Source of the DNA: RU20A sp042610495
GTDB taxonomy: Bacteria; Pseudomonadota; Alphaproteobacteria; Rhizobiales; Rhizobiaceae
Direction: 5' to 3'
Assembly: GCF_042610495.1 (NCBI RefSeq)
Contig: NZ_JBHGAP010000001.1
Coordinates: forward strand, 1,364,001-1,428,000
DNA length: 64,000 bases
Shown here: in pieces, positions 17,103-25,946 of the stretch
Layout of the letters: the number at the start of each line of letters is the position of its first letter
How positions within the stretch are numbered: the stretch's first letter is position 1
The notes under the pieces: model-generated
What the model was told of the DNA's origin: nothing
What the model saw: only the letters and a program-made list of their open reading frames with translations
The model's database searches: none
Made by a program: the position numbers and the translations under genes

Positions 17103-18287
17103 TCACCGCTTCAGGACGCGGCCGAGGCCGAGCGCGAGAAGCCCGCAGATCAGCCCCCAGAAGGCGGCAGACACGCCGCCGAAGGGAATGCCGGCGGCCG
17201 AGACGAGGAAGGTGATGGCCGCCGCCTCCCGCGTTTCCACATCCTTGAAAGCGGCGAGCGCCGAGGCGGAGAAGGCGCCGACCAGCGCCAGACCTGCGAC
17301 GGCCTCGATCAGGATCGGCGGTGCCAGCGAGACGAGCGCGGTGACCGCCCCCGCCGCGAGCCCGAAGAGGACATAGCCGATGCCGGCGATCATGCCGGCC
17401 CAGTAGCGGCGCGCCGGATCGTGGTGGGCATCCTCCCCCGCGCACATGGCCGCCGTGATCGCGGCCATGTTGATCGGAATGGCACCGAAGGGTGCGGCCA
17501 GCAGCGAGCCGACGCCGGTCGCGGCAAAGAGCGGCCCCGGCTCCGGCGTATAGCCGTTGACCTTCAGGACGGCGATGCCCGGAATGTTCTGCGAGGCCAT
17601 GGTGACGATGAAGAGCGGCAGCGCGATGCTGACGAAACCGGCCACCGTGAAGACGGGCGTGATCAGATGCAGCTCCGGCATCAGCCTGCCGGAAAGGCTG
17701 GACAGCGCATCGGCCGGCATGGGCACGCCAAAGATCAGCACCAGCACGAAGGCGCCGAGCGCCGCCGGCACGGCCAGCAGCCGGTTGAACCGCCCGGCGA
17801 TCAGCCAGGCGAGCACGATCGGCAGGCCGAGCCAGGGATTCTGCCCCACGGCCTTCACCGGCGCGAAGCAGAGCGTGATCAGCACGCCCGCTAGCATGGC
17901 ATTGGCGACAGCCGAGGGTATGGCGGCGATCGCCCGGCCGATGGGGCGGAAGAGGCCGGCCGCGATTAGAAGCACGGCCGCCATGATGAAGGCGCCGACC
18001 GCGGCCGCATATCCTCCCTCCGGCACCCCGGCCGTCACCAGCAGCGCCGCGCCGGGCGTCGACCAGGCAACGCTGAGCGGCTTGCGCGTGATGGCGCTGA
18101 GCAGGAGGCCGCAGAGCCCCATGGCGATCGACAGGGCCATCAGACCGGATGCCGCCTGCGCATCGCTCGCCCCCACGCCCTTCATGCCATGCAGCACGAC
18201 GGCAAACGTGCTGGCAAAGCCGACAAACGCGACGAGGCAGCCCATGAAGAGGCTTTGAACGGAGAAATCCTTGAGCATGCGGGGCAT
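17103..18287 (-). CDS. benE: BenE family benzoate/H+ symporter-like transporter
   Basis: 394 residues, strongly hydrophobic with about 12 membrane segments. It matches the BenE family throughout, including NAMLAGVLITLCFAPVKAV, IVTMASQNIPGIAVLKVNGY and FGAIPINMAAITAAMCAG, which are family hallmarks. Family members import benzoate with protons, but no benzoate-degradation gene is nearby, so the real substrate may differ. It sits upstream of and parallel to the leuA leader, with about 98 bases between, and is divergent from the amino-acid ABC operon. Confidence 0.88.
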   Translation of the reverse strand: MPRMLKDFSVQSLFMGCLVAFVGFASTFAVVLHGMKGVGASDAQAASGLMALSIAMGLCGLLLSAITRKPLSVAWSTPGAALLVTAGVPEGGYAAAVGAFIMAAVLLIAAGLFRPIGRAIAAIPSAVANAMLAGVLITLCFAPVKAVGQNPWLGLPIVLAWLIAGRFNRLLAVPAALGAFVLVLIFGVPMPADALSSLSGRLMPELHLITPVFTVAGFVSIALPLFIVTMASQNIPGIAVLKVNGYTPEPGPLFAATGVGSLLAAPFGAIPINMAAITAAMCAGEDAHHDPARRYWAGMIAGIGYVLFGLAAGAVTALVSLAPPILIEAVAGLALVGAFSASALAAFKDVETREAAAITFLVSAAGIPFGGVSAAFWGLICGLLALGLGRVLKR

Positions 18288-18499
18288 CCAGACGACAAGA
18301 CTGCGAACGGGGCGGCGCGGATCGGTGGATCCGCCTGACGGCCAGGAGCAACATCAGCGGAATGAGTAGATTTTTCTCATCTGCCTCATTTTTTCGCTCT
18401 TTTCTATCCTGCGACGCGCGCCACATTCTGCCATTGAGAACATAATTGCAGATTTCGCAAGATCGCTGTCGCACCCGATGGTGCTGAAGGAGACATTTC

Positions 18500-19273
18500 A
18501 TGAACTGGTTCAAGACCGCCGCAGCCGCTGCCGCTCTCACCACCCTCGTCGCCGCCCCGGCATTAGCAGGCGAAAACCTCGACCAGATCAAGTCGGCCGG
18601 GGTGATCAAGATCGGCACGGAGGGCACCTACGCACCCTTCACCTTCCACGACAAGAGCGGCAAGCTCGTCGGCTTCGACGTGGAGATCGGCGAAGCGGTT
18701 GCCGCCAAGCTCGGCGTGAAGGCCGAATTCATCGAAGGCAAGTGGGACGGCCTGATCGCCGGCCTCGACGCCAACCGCTACGACACCGTCATCAACCAGG
18801 TGGGCATCACCGAGGCCCGCAAGCAGAAGTATGACTTCTCCGAGCCCTACATCGCCTCCAAGGCCGTCCTCATCGTCAAGGAAGGCAACGAGGACATCAA
18901 GAGCTTCGACGACCTGAAGGGCAAGACGTCCGCCCAGTCGCTGTCGAGCAATTTCGGCAAGATCGCCGAGGCCGCCGGCGCTGAACTGGTCGGCACCGAC
19001 GGTTTCGACCAGTCGATCCAGCTCGTCCTGACCGGCCGCGCCGACGCCACCATCAATGACAGCCTCTCCTTCCTCGATTTCAAGAAGCAGCAGCCGCAGG
19101 CCCCCGTAAAGGTCGTCGCCGAGAAGCCGGATGCCGACTATTCCGGCATCATCGTGCGCAAGGGCGATGCCGACCTCGTCGCCGCCATCAACAAGGCCCT
19201 TGCCGAGATCAAGGCCGACGGTACTTACAAGACCATCTCGGACAAGTATTTCGGCCAGGACGTCTCGAAGTAA
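18500..19273 (+). CDS. Polar amino-acid ABC transporter, periplasmic binding protein
   Basis: 257 residues with a clear signal peptide (about 1-24, cleavage near ALAGEN). The body is a family-3 solute-binding protein: GVIKIGTEGTYAPFTFHDKSGKLVGFDVEIGEAVA is the classic opening, and YDFSEPY follows. Its closest style is cystine/L-amino-acid binding (FliY/TcyA-like). The permease (19392) and ATPase (20069) follow. A GC hairpin at 19348-19371 between it and the permease gene may lower downstream expression, giving excess binding protein. Confidence 0.92.
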   Translation: MNWFKTAAAAAALTTLVAAPALAGENLDQIKSAGVIKIGTEGTYAPFTFHDKSGKLVGFDVEIGEAVAAKLGVKAEFIEGKWDGLIAGLDANRYDTVINQVGITEARKQKYDFSEPYIASKAVLIVKEGNEDIKSFDDLKGKTSAQSLSSNFGKIAEAAGAELVGTDGFDQSIQLVLTGRADATINDSLSFLDFKKQQPQAPVKVVAEKPDADYSGIIVRKGDADLVAAINKALAEIKADGTYKTISDKYFGQDVSK

Positions 19274-19347
19274 GCGGTCCCGACGACCGCTAAAGGACGA
19301 TTGCCGCATCACCCGGCGCGGTGACGTCCAATCGAGCATCGACCCCC

Positions 19348-19371
19348 GCGTCCGGCCCCCGTGCCGGACGC
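19348..19371 (+). terminator. Stem-loop between binding-protein and permease genes
   Basis: A 9-bp GC-rich stem (GCGTCCGGC / GCCGGACGC) with a 6-base loop, 74 bases after the binding-protein stop and followed by CTCTGCTTTC. Hairpins at this position in ABC operons stabilise the upstream message or partly terminate transcription. Inference from position. Confidence 0.5.
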
Positions 19372-19391
19372 TCTGCTTTCAAAGGTGACCC

Positions 19392-20072
19392 GTGCCGCAC
19401 TGGCTTCAACTGATGATCGACTCACTGCCGACGCTGCTTTGGGCCGGCATCAAGTTCACCATTCCGCTCACCCTGCTTTCCTTCACCTTCGGGATCGCGC
19501 TCGGCCTGCTGACGGCCGTTGTCAGGCTCTTTGCGCCGGCGCCATTTGCCTGGATCGCCCGCTTCTACGTCTGGGTCATCAGGGGCACGCCGCTGCTCGT
19601 GCAGCTCTTCGTCATCTTCTACGGCCTGCCGAGCATCGGAATCCTGCTCGATGCCTTCCCGGCAGCGCTGATCGGCTTTACGCTCAACATCGGCGCCTAT
19701 ACCTCCGAAATCATCCGCGCCACCATCTCCTCCGTGCCGAAGGGCCAGTGGGAAGCGGCCTATTCGATTGGCATGAGCTGGCGCCAGGCCATGCAGCGCA
19801 CCATCCTGCCGCAGGCCGCGCGCGTGGCCGTGCCGCCGCTGTCCAACACCTTCATTTCGCTCGTGAAGGACACCTCGCTTGCCGCCGCCATTACGGTGCC
19901 GGAACTCTTCCAGTCGGCCCAGCGGATCGTTGCGACCACCTATGAGCCCCTGATCCTCTACATCGAGGCCGCACTCATCTATCTCGCGCTCTCCTCCGTT
20001 CTCTCGACACTTCAGGGACGGCTGGAAAAGCGCTTCGCGCGCTATGGCGGCATGGTGGAGGCCAACCGATGA
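19392..20072 (+). CDS. Polar amino-acid ABC transporter, permease
   Basis: 226 residues with five or so transmembrane helices of the HisM/GlnP class. The EAA loop that contacts the ATPase is visible (KGQWEAAYSIGMSWRQAMQRTILPQA, around residues 115-140), as is the family sequence WVIRGTPLLVQLFVIFYG. It starts at GTG 19392; its stop overlaps the ATPase start by four bases (ATGA). A single permease gene suggests a homodimeric pore. Substrate probably cystine or another polar amino acid. Confidence 0.92.
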   Translation: MPHWLQLMIDSLPTLLWAGIKFTIPLTLLSFTFGIALGLLTAVVRLFAPAPFAWIARFYVWVIRGTPLLVQLFVIFYGLPSIGILLDAFPAALIGFTLNIGAYTSEIIRATISSVPKGQWEAAYSIGMSWRQAMQRTILPQAARVAVPPLSNTFISLVKDTSLAAAITVPELFQSAQRIVATTYEPLILYIEAALIYLALSSVLSTLQGRLEKRFARYGGMVEANR

Positions 20073-20824
20073 TCGAACTCACCCATATCGAAAAGCGCTT
20101 CGGCGACGCCGTCATCCTGAAGAACATCTCGGCGAGCTTCCCCGAAGGCAGCGTGACCGCCCTCGTCGGCCCCTCCGGCGGCGGCAAGAGCACGCTCCTG
20201 CGCTGCATCAACTTGCTTGAACTGCCCTCGAAAGGCACCGTCAGCATCGGCACCGAAAGCCTGTCTTTCGGTGGCCCGCGCAAGCCCGCCTGGAAGGACA
20301 TCCAGAAGATCCGCCGCCAGACCGGCATGGTTTTCCAGAATTTCCAGCTCTTCCCGCATCTGACCGCAATCGAAAACGTCATGGAGGGCCTGCGCGTCGT
20401 GCAGAAATGGCCGGAGGACAAGGCCCGCGCCCGCGCCATGGAACTGCTGACCAAGGTCGGCATGGCCCACAAGGCCGATGCCTGGCCCGCCAACCTCTCC
20501 GGCGGCCAGCAGCAGCGTGTGGCGATCGCCCGCGCGCTGGCCCCCTCGCCGAAGGTGCTGCTCTGCGACGAACCGACCTCGGCGCTCGACCCGGAACTTT
20601 CGGCCGAAGTGGTAGACGTTCTCGGCGACCTCGCCAGGGAAGGCACAACCATGGTCATGGCCACCCATGACCTGCGCCTCGCCTCCCGCATCGCCAACCT
20701 CGTCGTCTTCCTCGAAGCCGGCGAGATCGTCGAATCCGGCTCCTCCGCCGACATCTTCCGCAACCCGAAACAGGCCCGCACCGGCCGCTTCGTGGCCTCG
20801 ATCAACGCGGCGCAGGGGTTGTGA
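20069..20824 (+). CDS. Polar amino-acid ABC transporter, ATP-binding protein
   Basis: 251 residues. Walker A G-P-S-G-G-G-K-S-T at 34-42, Q-loop VFQNFQLFPHLT, signature LSGGQQQRV, Walker B LLCDEPTSALDP and the H-loop MATHD are all intact. It belongs to the GlnQ/HisP/ArtP class that energises polar amino-acid uptake and partners with the permease encoded just upstream with a 4-base overlap. The methyltransferase gene follows after four bases, suggesting one transcript. Confidence 0.94.
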   Translation: MIELTHIEKRFGDAVILKNISASFPEGSVTALVGPSGGGKSTLLRCINLLELPSKGTVSIGTESLSFGGPRKPAWKDIQKIRRQTGMVFQNFQLFPHLTAIENVMEGLRVVQKWPEDKARARAMELLTKVGMAHKADAWPANLSGGQQQRVAIARALAPSPKVLLCDEPTSALDPELSAEVVDVLGDLAREGTTMVMATHDLRLASRIANLVVFLEAGEIVESGSSADIFRNPKQARTGRFVASINAAQGL

Positions 20825-20828
20825 AGGA

Positions 20829-21494
20829 ATGATCGCGGGTGCCGACCCCGAAAGAGCTGAGCAAGCCAAACATGCCGAAAGGGTGATCGACCTCTACGCC
20901 TCAAACGCTTCGGCCTGGGCGGCGCTACGGCGTGACAGCACGATCGAACGCCCATGGCTTGACGCTTTCGTCAGCGTCCTGCCGGCAAACGGGCGTTCCG
21001 TGCTCGAACTCGGCTGCGGCTCCGGGCACCCTATCGCCGCAGATCTGATCGAGCGCGGCTGTGCGCTGACCGGCGTTGATGCTGCCGCGCCGCTCGTCGA
21101 CATGGCCGCCCGAACCTTTCCCGATCACCGCTGGCTGACGGCCGACATGCGCGCCCTGCCGCCGCTTGGCCGGTTCCACGGCGTGATCGCCTGGCACAGC
21201 CTCTTTCACCTGACGCCCGCTGAACAGCGCGCAATGTTTCCCCGCCTTGCGGCATTGGCTCTTCCCGGGGCGGCGCTTCTCTTCACGAGTGGCGCCCGCG
21301 AAGGCGTGTCGATCGGCACGTTTGAAGGGCAGCCGCTTTATCACGCGAGCCTCGATAAGGCGGAGTATGCTGCTCTGCTGGAGGCAAACGGCTTTGACCT
21401 TGTTCAGCATGCGGAGCAGGATCCGGCCTGCGGTAACGCAACGATCTGGCTGGCAAGAAGGCACGAGCTCGCCTCCGCATCAGCCGCGACGTAG
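20829..21494 (+). CDS. Class I SAM-dependent methyltransferase
   Basis: 221 residues. SAM-binding motif I is VLELGCGSGHP (about 58-68), followed by the acidic motif II residue in TGVDAAAPLVDMA and a post-motif GRFHGVIAWHSLFHLTP. Small cytosolic enzyme of the UbiE/Methyltransf_11 kind; acceptor unknown. It sits four bases after the ABC ATPase gene, so it belongs to that transcript, but no functional link to amino-acid transport is evident. The start was placed at ATG 20829 because a longer frame overlaps the ATPase gene. Confidence 0.87.
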   Translation: MIAGADPERAEQAKHAERVIDLYASNASAWAALRRDSTIERPWLDAFVSVLPANGRSVLELGCGSGHPIAADLIERGCALTGVDAAAPLVDMAARTFPDHRWLTADMRALPPLGRFHGVIAWHSLFHLTPAEQRAMFPRLAALALPGAALLFTSGAREGVSIGTFEGQPLYHASLDKAEYAALLEANGFDLVQHAEQDPACGNATIWLARRHELASASAAT

Positions 21495-21529
21495 CGGAGA
21501 CAGGCAATCAGCGAGGTTGCGCTTCTCTA

Positions 21530-21565
21530 AAATTGAAAACCCCGCCGGCTTCCACCGACGGGGTT
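21530..21565 (-). terminator. Rho-independent terminator of the clpP gene
   Basis: On the minus strand: stem AACCCCGTCGG / CCGGCGGGGTT with a GGAA-containing loop, followed by TTCAATTTT. It lies 28 bases after the ClpP stop codon and also ends the convergent methyltransferase side. Confidence 0.8.
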
Positions 21566-21592
21566 CTAAATGCGTGGAATGGGCAATCACAC

Positions 21593-22174
21593 TCAGCCGA
21601 TATCGGCCTGCGAGGTGATGACCTTCGAGACGAGGCCGTAGCCGACGGCGTCTTCGGCAGACAGCCAGTAGTCGCGGTCGATGTCCTTGGCGATCTTTTC
21701 TTCCGACTGGCCGGTGGCCTTGGAGAAGATCTTGATGAGGCGCTGGTTCATCTTGATGATTTCGCGGGCCTGGATCTCGATGTCGGAGGCCATGCCGCGG
21801 GTGCCGCCGGACGGTTGGTGCAGCAGGAAGCGGGTGTTTTCCAGGCACAGGCGGCGTTCCTTGGGAACGGCGACGTAGATGAGCGCGCCGGCAGACGCCA
21901 CCCAGCCAGTGCCGATCATCCAGACCTTCGGCTTGATGAACTTGATCATGTCATGGATGGAATCGCCCGATTCTACGTGGCCACCCGGCGAATTGACGAA
22001 GATGCGGATGTCTTCGTCGCTGGCGGCGGCGAGCGCCACGAGCTGGGAGCAGACCTTCTGGGCCAGTTCCTGGTTGATCGGGCCGTAGATGAAGATCGAG
22101 CGCGACTTGAAGAGGTTCGCCTCTGTTTCCTTGCCGAGCGGCAGTTCCGTCTTCTTGTCTTCCTCGTCGCTCAT
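21593..22174 (-). CDS. ClpP-like protease proteolytic subunit
   Basis: 193 residues. The catalytic triad is Ser95 (G-W-V-A-S-A-G), His119 (LLHQPSGG) and Asp168 (DRDYWLSAEDA). The N-terminus departs from canonical ClpP: the processing segment and the axial-loop sequence YDIYSRLLKERV are replaced by KETEANLFKSRSIFIYG. Rhizobia carry several ClpP paralogues; this is one of the divergent ones and may form mixed rings or act with a particular ATPase. No clpX or clpA lies nearby. An inverted repeat 32 bases upstream may control it. Confidence 0.88.
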   Translation of the reverse strand: MSDEEDKKTELPLGKETEANLFKSRSIFIYGPINQELAQKVCSQLVALAAASDEDIRIFVNSPGGHVESGDSIHDMIKFIKPKVWMIGTGWVASAGALIYVAVPKERRLCLENTRFLLHQPSGGTRGMASDIEIQAREIIKMNQRLIKIFSKATGQSEEKIAKDIDRDYWLSAEDAVGYGLVSKVITSQADIG

Positions 22175-22475
22175 CGGCGATTCTCCGTTTTCATCCGTTC
22201 TGTCTGTCGAGTGAGATAATGCGACTCGACCCCGAAAACAATGCAACAAAAGCCCGCCGCTCCGAAAGGCCGTCGCGCGCCCTCCTGCCAAGATGGTAAA
22301 GGCCGGCCTTCCGCGACGCGACCCCGCCGTGCGGCGCCACTCCGTGCGACCGTCATTTGCCGTATGGACAGCGCCGCCATCCGGCTTAAGATCGGCCTTC
22401 GCATGCCGATCCGGCCGCCCGTCGCCCGTCCTCCCAAGGGGTGCCGTTGCGGCCATCTTGAGAGGGAATCCGTCC
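22175..22475. other. Intergenic region between divergent clpP and hupE genes
   Basis: 301 bases. Near clpP it contains a 7-bp perfect inverted repeat (GTCGAGT / ACTCGAC, 22206-22230) around an AT-rich spacer. The rest is GC-rich with no convincing ORF or RNA gene. Confidence 0.5.
22206..22230 (-). promoter_or_regulatory. Inverted repeat upstream of clpP-like gene
   Basis: GTCGAGT and ACTCGAC separated by 11 bases, including GATAAT, ending 32 bases before the clpP start. The position fits an operator or a 5'-UTR hairpin. No known regulator motif is recognised. Confidence 0.4.
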
Positions 22476-23054
22476 ATGAAAAAACTGCCGCTCGCCGCTT
22501 TCGCCGCGCTGGTGCTCTCCGCCGCCCCGGCCTTCGCGCATCTCAATCCCGAAGAGCACGGCTCGCTGATGGCCGGCCTCTCACACCCCATCTTCGGCGC
22601 AGACCATGTGCTCGCGATGGTCGCGGTCGGCCTCTGGGCCGCGCAGATCGGCGGGCGCGCCGTGCTGGCCGTTCCCGCCACCTTCGTCACCGTCATGATG
22701 CTGGGCTTCGGGCTTGCGCTCGCCGGCCTGCCGCTGCCCTTCGTGGAACCGGCGATCCTCGCGTCCGTCGTGGCACTCGGCCTCCTCGTCGCCATGGCGG
22801 TGAAGCTCGACACCCGCCTGGCCATGGGCCTCGTCGGCCTCTTTGCTCTCTTCCATGGCCATGCCCATGGCGCCGAACTCGGCAGCGCCGGCGCACTCTC
22901 CTTCGGCATCGGCTTTGCGATCGCGACCGCGCTGCTGCACGCCGCCGGCATCGGGCTCGGTCTTGGCCTCACGCGGCTCGGCCATGGCCGCATCCTCGCC
23001 CGCCTGACCGGCGCGGCGACGGCGCTGGCGGGCGTGGCGCTGATGGCGGGCTGA
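22476..23054 (+). CDS. hupE: HupE/UreJ family nickel/cobalt transporter
   Basis: 192 residues: signal peptide (about 1-21) then six or so membrane segments. The metal-recognition motif H-P-x-x-G-x-D-H is present at 37-44 (HPIFGADH), and a second His cluster FHGHAHGAE lies near residue 126. These are the hallmarks of HupE/UreJ permeases that move nickel (sometimes cobalt) for hydrogenase or urease maturation. Neither enzyme is encoded nearby, so this copy is an orphan. Start chosen at ATG 22476 to keep the signal peptide. Confidence 0.9.
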   Translation: MKKLPLAAFAALVLSAAPAFAHLNPEEHGSLMAGLSHPIFGADHVLAMVAVGLWAAQIGGRAVLAVPATFVTVMMLGFGLALAGLPLPFVEPAILASVVALGLLVAMAVKLDTRLAMGLVGLFALFHGHAHGAELGSAGALSFGIGFAIATALLHAAGIGLGLGLTRLGHGRILARLTGAATALAGVALMAG

Positions 23055-23163
23055 TCGGCAGCAAAATTAAAAATTTGTCATGGATTCCGGCGTTGATTTG
23101 CCGGAATCCACGCCCACATGCTTCCGTGACAGACTGACCCGAGACGAGCCCAAGGAGGCCGCC

Positions 23164-24015
23164 ATGTCACCGGAAGAACGCCAGCTTCTCACCGCCCTCT
23201 TCGATCGCGTGCGCACCGCAAGCGGCACGCCGCGCGACCGCGAGGCCGAAGCGCTCATCGCCGACCAGATCCGCGCCGAACCCGCCGCCCCCTATTATCT
23301 CGCCCAGGCCGTGATCGTGCAGGAAAAGGGTCTCGAAGCGGCCGGCAACCACATTCGCGAGCTGGAATCCCGCATCCGCGATCTCGAAGCCGCGCAGGCC
23401 GAAAGGCCCGCCGCCGGTGAAGGCGGCTTCCTCGCCTCCATCTTCGGCAGCCGCCGCGACCCGGACGCCGACCGCGCGCCGCGCCAAACGGACGCCTACG
23501 CACAGAATGCCCGCCCGCAGCAGAGCGGCCCCTGGGGCAACGGTGCTGACCGCCCCGGCGCAGCCGCCCCCGCCTGGGCCGCCCAGCAGCGCCAGCCCGA
23601 TCCCGCTGCCTACGGCAATGGCGGTCCCTTCGCGTCGGGCCCCTGGGGTCGCCAGCAGGCCGCGCCATCGGCCGGATCGAGCTTCCTGTCCGGTGCCGCC
23701 ACGACAGCGGCGGGTGTTGCCGGCGGCATGCTCCTCGCCAACGGCCTCTCGCACATCTTCGGCAGCCAGTTCGGCGGGCTTGGCTGGGGCAATCCGGCAG
23801 CGGCCGCCATGGGACAGCCGGTTGTCGAGGAAACCGTGATCAACAACTATTATGACACGGCCCCGAACCAGCAAGACAACGCCCAACAGGATGTCGGCCA
23901 GCAGGATGACAGCGGCTGGCAGACCGTCGATAACGACGCCGGCAACGACCAGGGCTATGATACGGCCGATTACGGCGGCGGCGACGATTTCGGCAGCGAC
24001 AGCTTCGACGTCTGA
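23164..24015 (+). CDS. DUF2076 domain-containing protein
   Basis: 283 residues. The N-terminal 1-80 (MSPEERQLLTALFDRV onward, with a coiled-coil-like NHIRELESRIRDLEAAQ) is the DUF2076 signature. A Pro/Ala/Gln/Gly-rich linker follows, then a short hydrophobic glycine-zipper-like stretch (TTAAGVAGGMLLANGLSHIFG, about 180-200), and an acidic tail rich in Asp, Gly and Gln. Often annotated as a periplasmic ligand-binding sensor protein, though no signal peptide is visible and biochemical support is thin. The start has a textbook AAGGAGG site. Confidence 0.87.
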   Translation: MSPEERQLLTALFDRVRTASGTPRDREAEALIADQIRAEPAAPYYLAQAVIVQEKGLEAAGNHIRELESRIRDLEAAQAERPAAGEGGFLASIFGSRRDPDADRAPRQTDAYAQNARPQQSGPWGNGADRPGAAAPAWAAQQRQPDPAAYGNGGPFASGPWGRQQAAPSAGSSFLSGAATTAAGVAGGMLLANGLSHIFGSQFGGLGWGNPAAAAMGQPVVEETVINNYYDTAPNQQDNAQQDVGQQDDSGWQTVDNDAGNDQGYDTADYGGGDDFGSDSFDV

Positions 24016-24041
24016 CTACAGCAGGCTGTCGCCGGAAAACC

Positions 24042-24506
24042 TCAGCCGCGCCCGCGATAGGGCGCGACACCCTGCTCCGGCAGCCAGACACCAGCGGGCA
24101 CAGCGCCCGTCTGCCAGAAGACATCGATCGGAATGCCGCCGCGCGGATACCAGTAGGCGCCGATCCGCAGCCATTTCGGCGCCAGCAGATCGACGAGCCG
24201 CTTGGCGATGTCGATGGTGCAATCCTCGTGGAAGGCGCCGTGATTGCGGAAGGAATGCAGGAAGAGCTTCAGCGACTTCGATTCCACCAGCCAGCCATCG
24301 GGAATATAGTCTATCACGATATGGGCGAAGTCCGGCTGGCCCGTCATCGGGCAGAGCGAGGTGAACTCCGGCGCGGTAAACCGCACGACGAAATCGGTGC
24401 CGGCATGGCCGCTCGGCACCCGCTCCAGCACCGCCGTCTCCGGACTATCCGGCAGCCCCACCTTTTCCCCGAGTTGCGTCAGCCCGGAAACATCCGTCAT
24501 CGTCAT
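24042..24506 (-). CDS. queF: NADPH-dependent 7-cyano-7-deazaguanine reductase
   Basis: 154 residues, the short monomodular QueF. Thioimide nucleophile Cys52 (TSLCPMTGQPD), general acid Asp59 and the NADPH motif E75-S-K-S-L-K80 are all visible; HEDC (93-96) is also conserved. It reduces preQ0 to preQ1 in queuosine tRNA modification. Its start overlaps the stop of the CDF transporter gene by four bases (ATGA), so the two are translationally coupled. No preQ1 riboswitch was recognised upstream. Confidence 0.95.
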   Translation of the reverse strand: MTMTDVSGLTQLGEKVGLPDSPETAVLERVPSGHAGTDFVVRFTAPEFTSLCPMTGQPDFAHIVIDYIPDGWLVESKSLKLFLHSFRNHGAFHEDCTIDIAKRLVDLLAPKWLRIGAYWYPRGGIPIDVFWQTGAVPAGVWLPEQGVAPYRGRG

Positions 24507-25420
24507 TCCGCCGCCCTTTCCACTTTGACCTTTACCCCATGCGCCCGCTCGCTTTCGGGCTCCACATGGATCGCCACGCGCGAGCCCGGCTGGGCGGCAT
24601 GGATCGCCGCCTCCAGCCGGTCGCAGATATCATGCGCCTCGCTGACCGTCATGGTCGAGGGCACCACGAGGTCGAAGCCGACAAAGGTCGCGGCCCCCGC
24701 GCGGCGCGTGCGCAGGAAATGCACGCCGAGCGAGCCCTTCGCCTCCGCCGCGATCGCCGCCTTGATGGCGTCTTCCTCGGCAGGCTCCACCGCCTTGTCC
24801 ATCAGGCCGTCGATCGAGTGCGAGATCACCTTCCAGCCCTGCCAGATGATGTTGCAGGCGACGATGATGGCAAGCGCCGGATCGAGCACCGCATAGCCGG
24901 TGAAGATGACGAGCACGAGGCCGACGAGAACGCCCGCCGACGTCACCACATCCGACATGATGTGATGCCCGTCGGCCGAAAGAGCCGGCGAGCGATGCGA
25001 CGCGCCGACCCGGATCAGCAGTCGCGCCCAGACGAGATTGACGATGCCGGCCACCGCATTGATGGCAAGGCCAAGCACCGGCGCCTCCATCGGCTGCGGC
25101 GCCATCACCGCCGGCACCGCCTCGCGGATGATGAGCAGCGCCGCGACCACGATCAGCACGCCTTCCAGAACCGCCGAGAGATATTCCGCCTTGTGGTGGC
25201 CATAGGGATGGTCGTCATCGGCCGGCTTCTGCGCATAGCGGATGACGAAATAGGCGATGAAGGCCGCGATCACGTTGACGGTCGATTCCAGCCCATCCGA
25301 AAGCAGCGCCACCGATCCGGTGACCCACCAGGCAACCAGCTTCAGCCCCATGACCCCGAAGGCAAGCGGAATGCCCCAGAAGGCGAGGCGCCGGACAAAA
25401 GCGTTTTGAGAAGCGTCCAT
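24503..25420 (-). CDS. Cation diffusion facilitator (CDF) family metal efflux transporter
   Basis: 305 residues with six membrane helices. Site-A metal ligands are seen as SDGLES in helix 2 and ADGHHIMSD in helix 5; the His-rich DDDHPYGHHKAEY loop follows helix 2. A cytosolic C-terminal ferredoxin-like domain (about 205-305) completes the CDF architecture. It exports a divalent cation (zinc, iron or manganese; not decidable) in exchange for protons. ATG 25420 was chosen; a longer frame lacks a ribosome site. Coupled to queF by a 4-base overlap. Confidence 0.9.
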   Translation of the reverse strand: MDASQNAFVRRLAFWGIPLAFGVMGLKLVAWWVTGSVALLSDGLESTVNVIAAFIAYFVIRYAQKPADDDHPYGHHKAEYLSAVLEGVLIVVAALLIIREAVPAVMAPQPMEAPVLGLAINAVAGIVNLVWARLLIRVGASHRSPALSADGHHIMSDVVTSAGVLVGLVLVIFTGYAVLDPALAIIVACNIIWQGWKVISHSIDGLMDKAVEPAEEDAIKAAIAAEAKGSLGVHFLRTRRAGAATFVGFDLVVPSTMTVSEAHDICDRLEAAIHAAQPGSRVAIHVEPESERAHGVKVKVERAAE

Positions 25421-25616
25421 CGGAAGTCCCCTGCGGATGCGAACGAGTTGCAAGAAATGCCGCCCTGAAACGGCATGACCGCCCGGCCCCGGCAAGGGAT
25501 CGGACGGTCAATGGGCGGCTATATCGGCGAAGTCGGCGGGGATGTCAAAGGGGAATGTCGGCGTTGCAGCGTTGCAGACACAGCATAGCAATCACCGGTA
25601 ACTCAAAGCCTGGAAG

Positions 25617-25946
25617 CTACAGCACAGCCCGTTCCAGCGCCGTCGTCACCCACTTGTTGAGACTGACGCCCGCGCGGCGGGCAGCCGTCGTCAGGGCACG
25701 ATGCAAAGCCGGGTCTGTGCGCACGATGAACTGCCCGGAGAACGGCTTCTCCGGCTCCTCGCCACGTTCCCGGCAGAAAGCAATGTAGTCTTCGATCGAC
25801 TCGGCAAATGCCTGCTTCAATTCGTCGGCCGAACTGCCCTGGAAGGTGATGACATCGCGCAGATTCATCACCTCTCCATGAAAGAGATTGGCATCCTCAT
25901 CAAATTCGATGACGGCCTCATAGCCTTGGTGGTGCATCACTGTCAT
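25617..25946 (-). CDS. hicB: HicB family antitoxin
   Basis: 109 residues. The N-terminal HicB fold (YEAVIEFDEDANLFHGEV to AFAESIEDYIAFC) mimics an RNase H-like scaffold, and the C-terminus has a ribbon-helix-helix DNA-binding segment (FIVRTDPALHRALTTAARRAGVSLNKWVTTAL). It neutralises HicA and represses its own operon. It overlaps hicA by four bases and lies downstream, so toxin comes first in this module. Confidence 0.92.
   Translation of the reverse strand: MTVMHHQGYEAVIEFDEDANLFHGEVMNLRDVITFQGSSADELKQAFAESIEDYIAFCRERGEEPEKPFSGQFIVRTDPALHRALTTAARRAGVSLNKWVTTALERAVL

Noticed and set aside
24507..25616. Riboswitch (preQ1) upstream of queF
   Set aside because: queF overlaps the end of the CDF gene, leaving no leader; nothing upstream of the CDF gene resembled a preQ1 aptamer.
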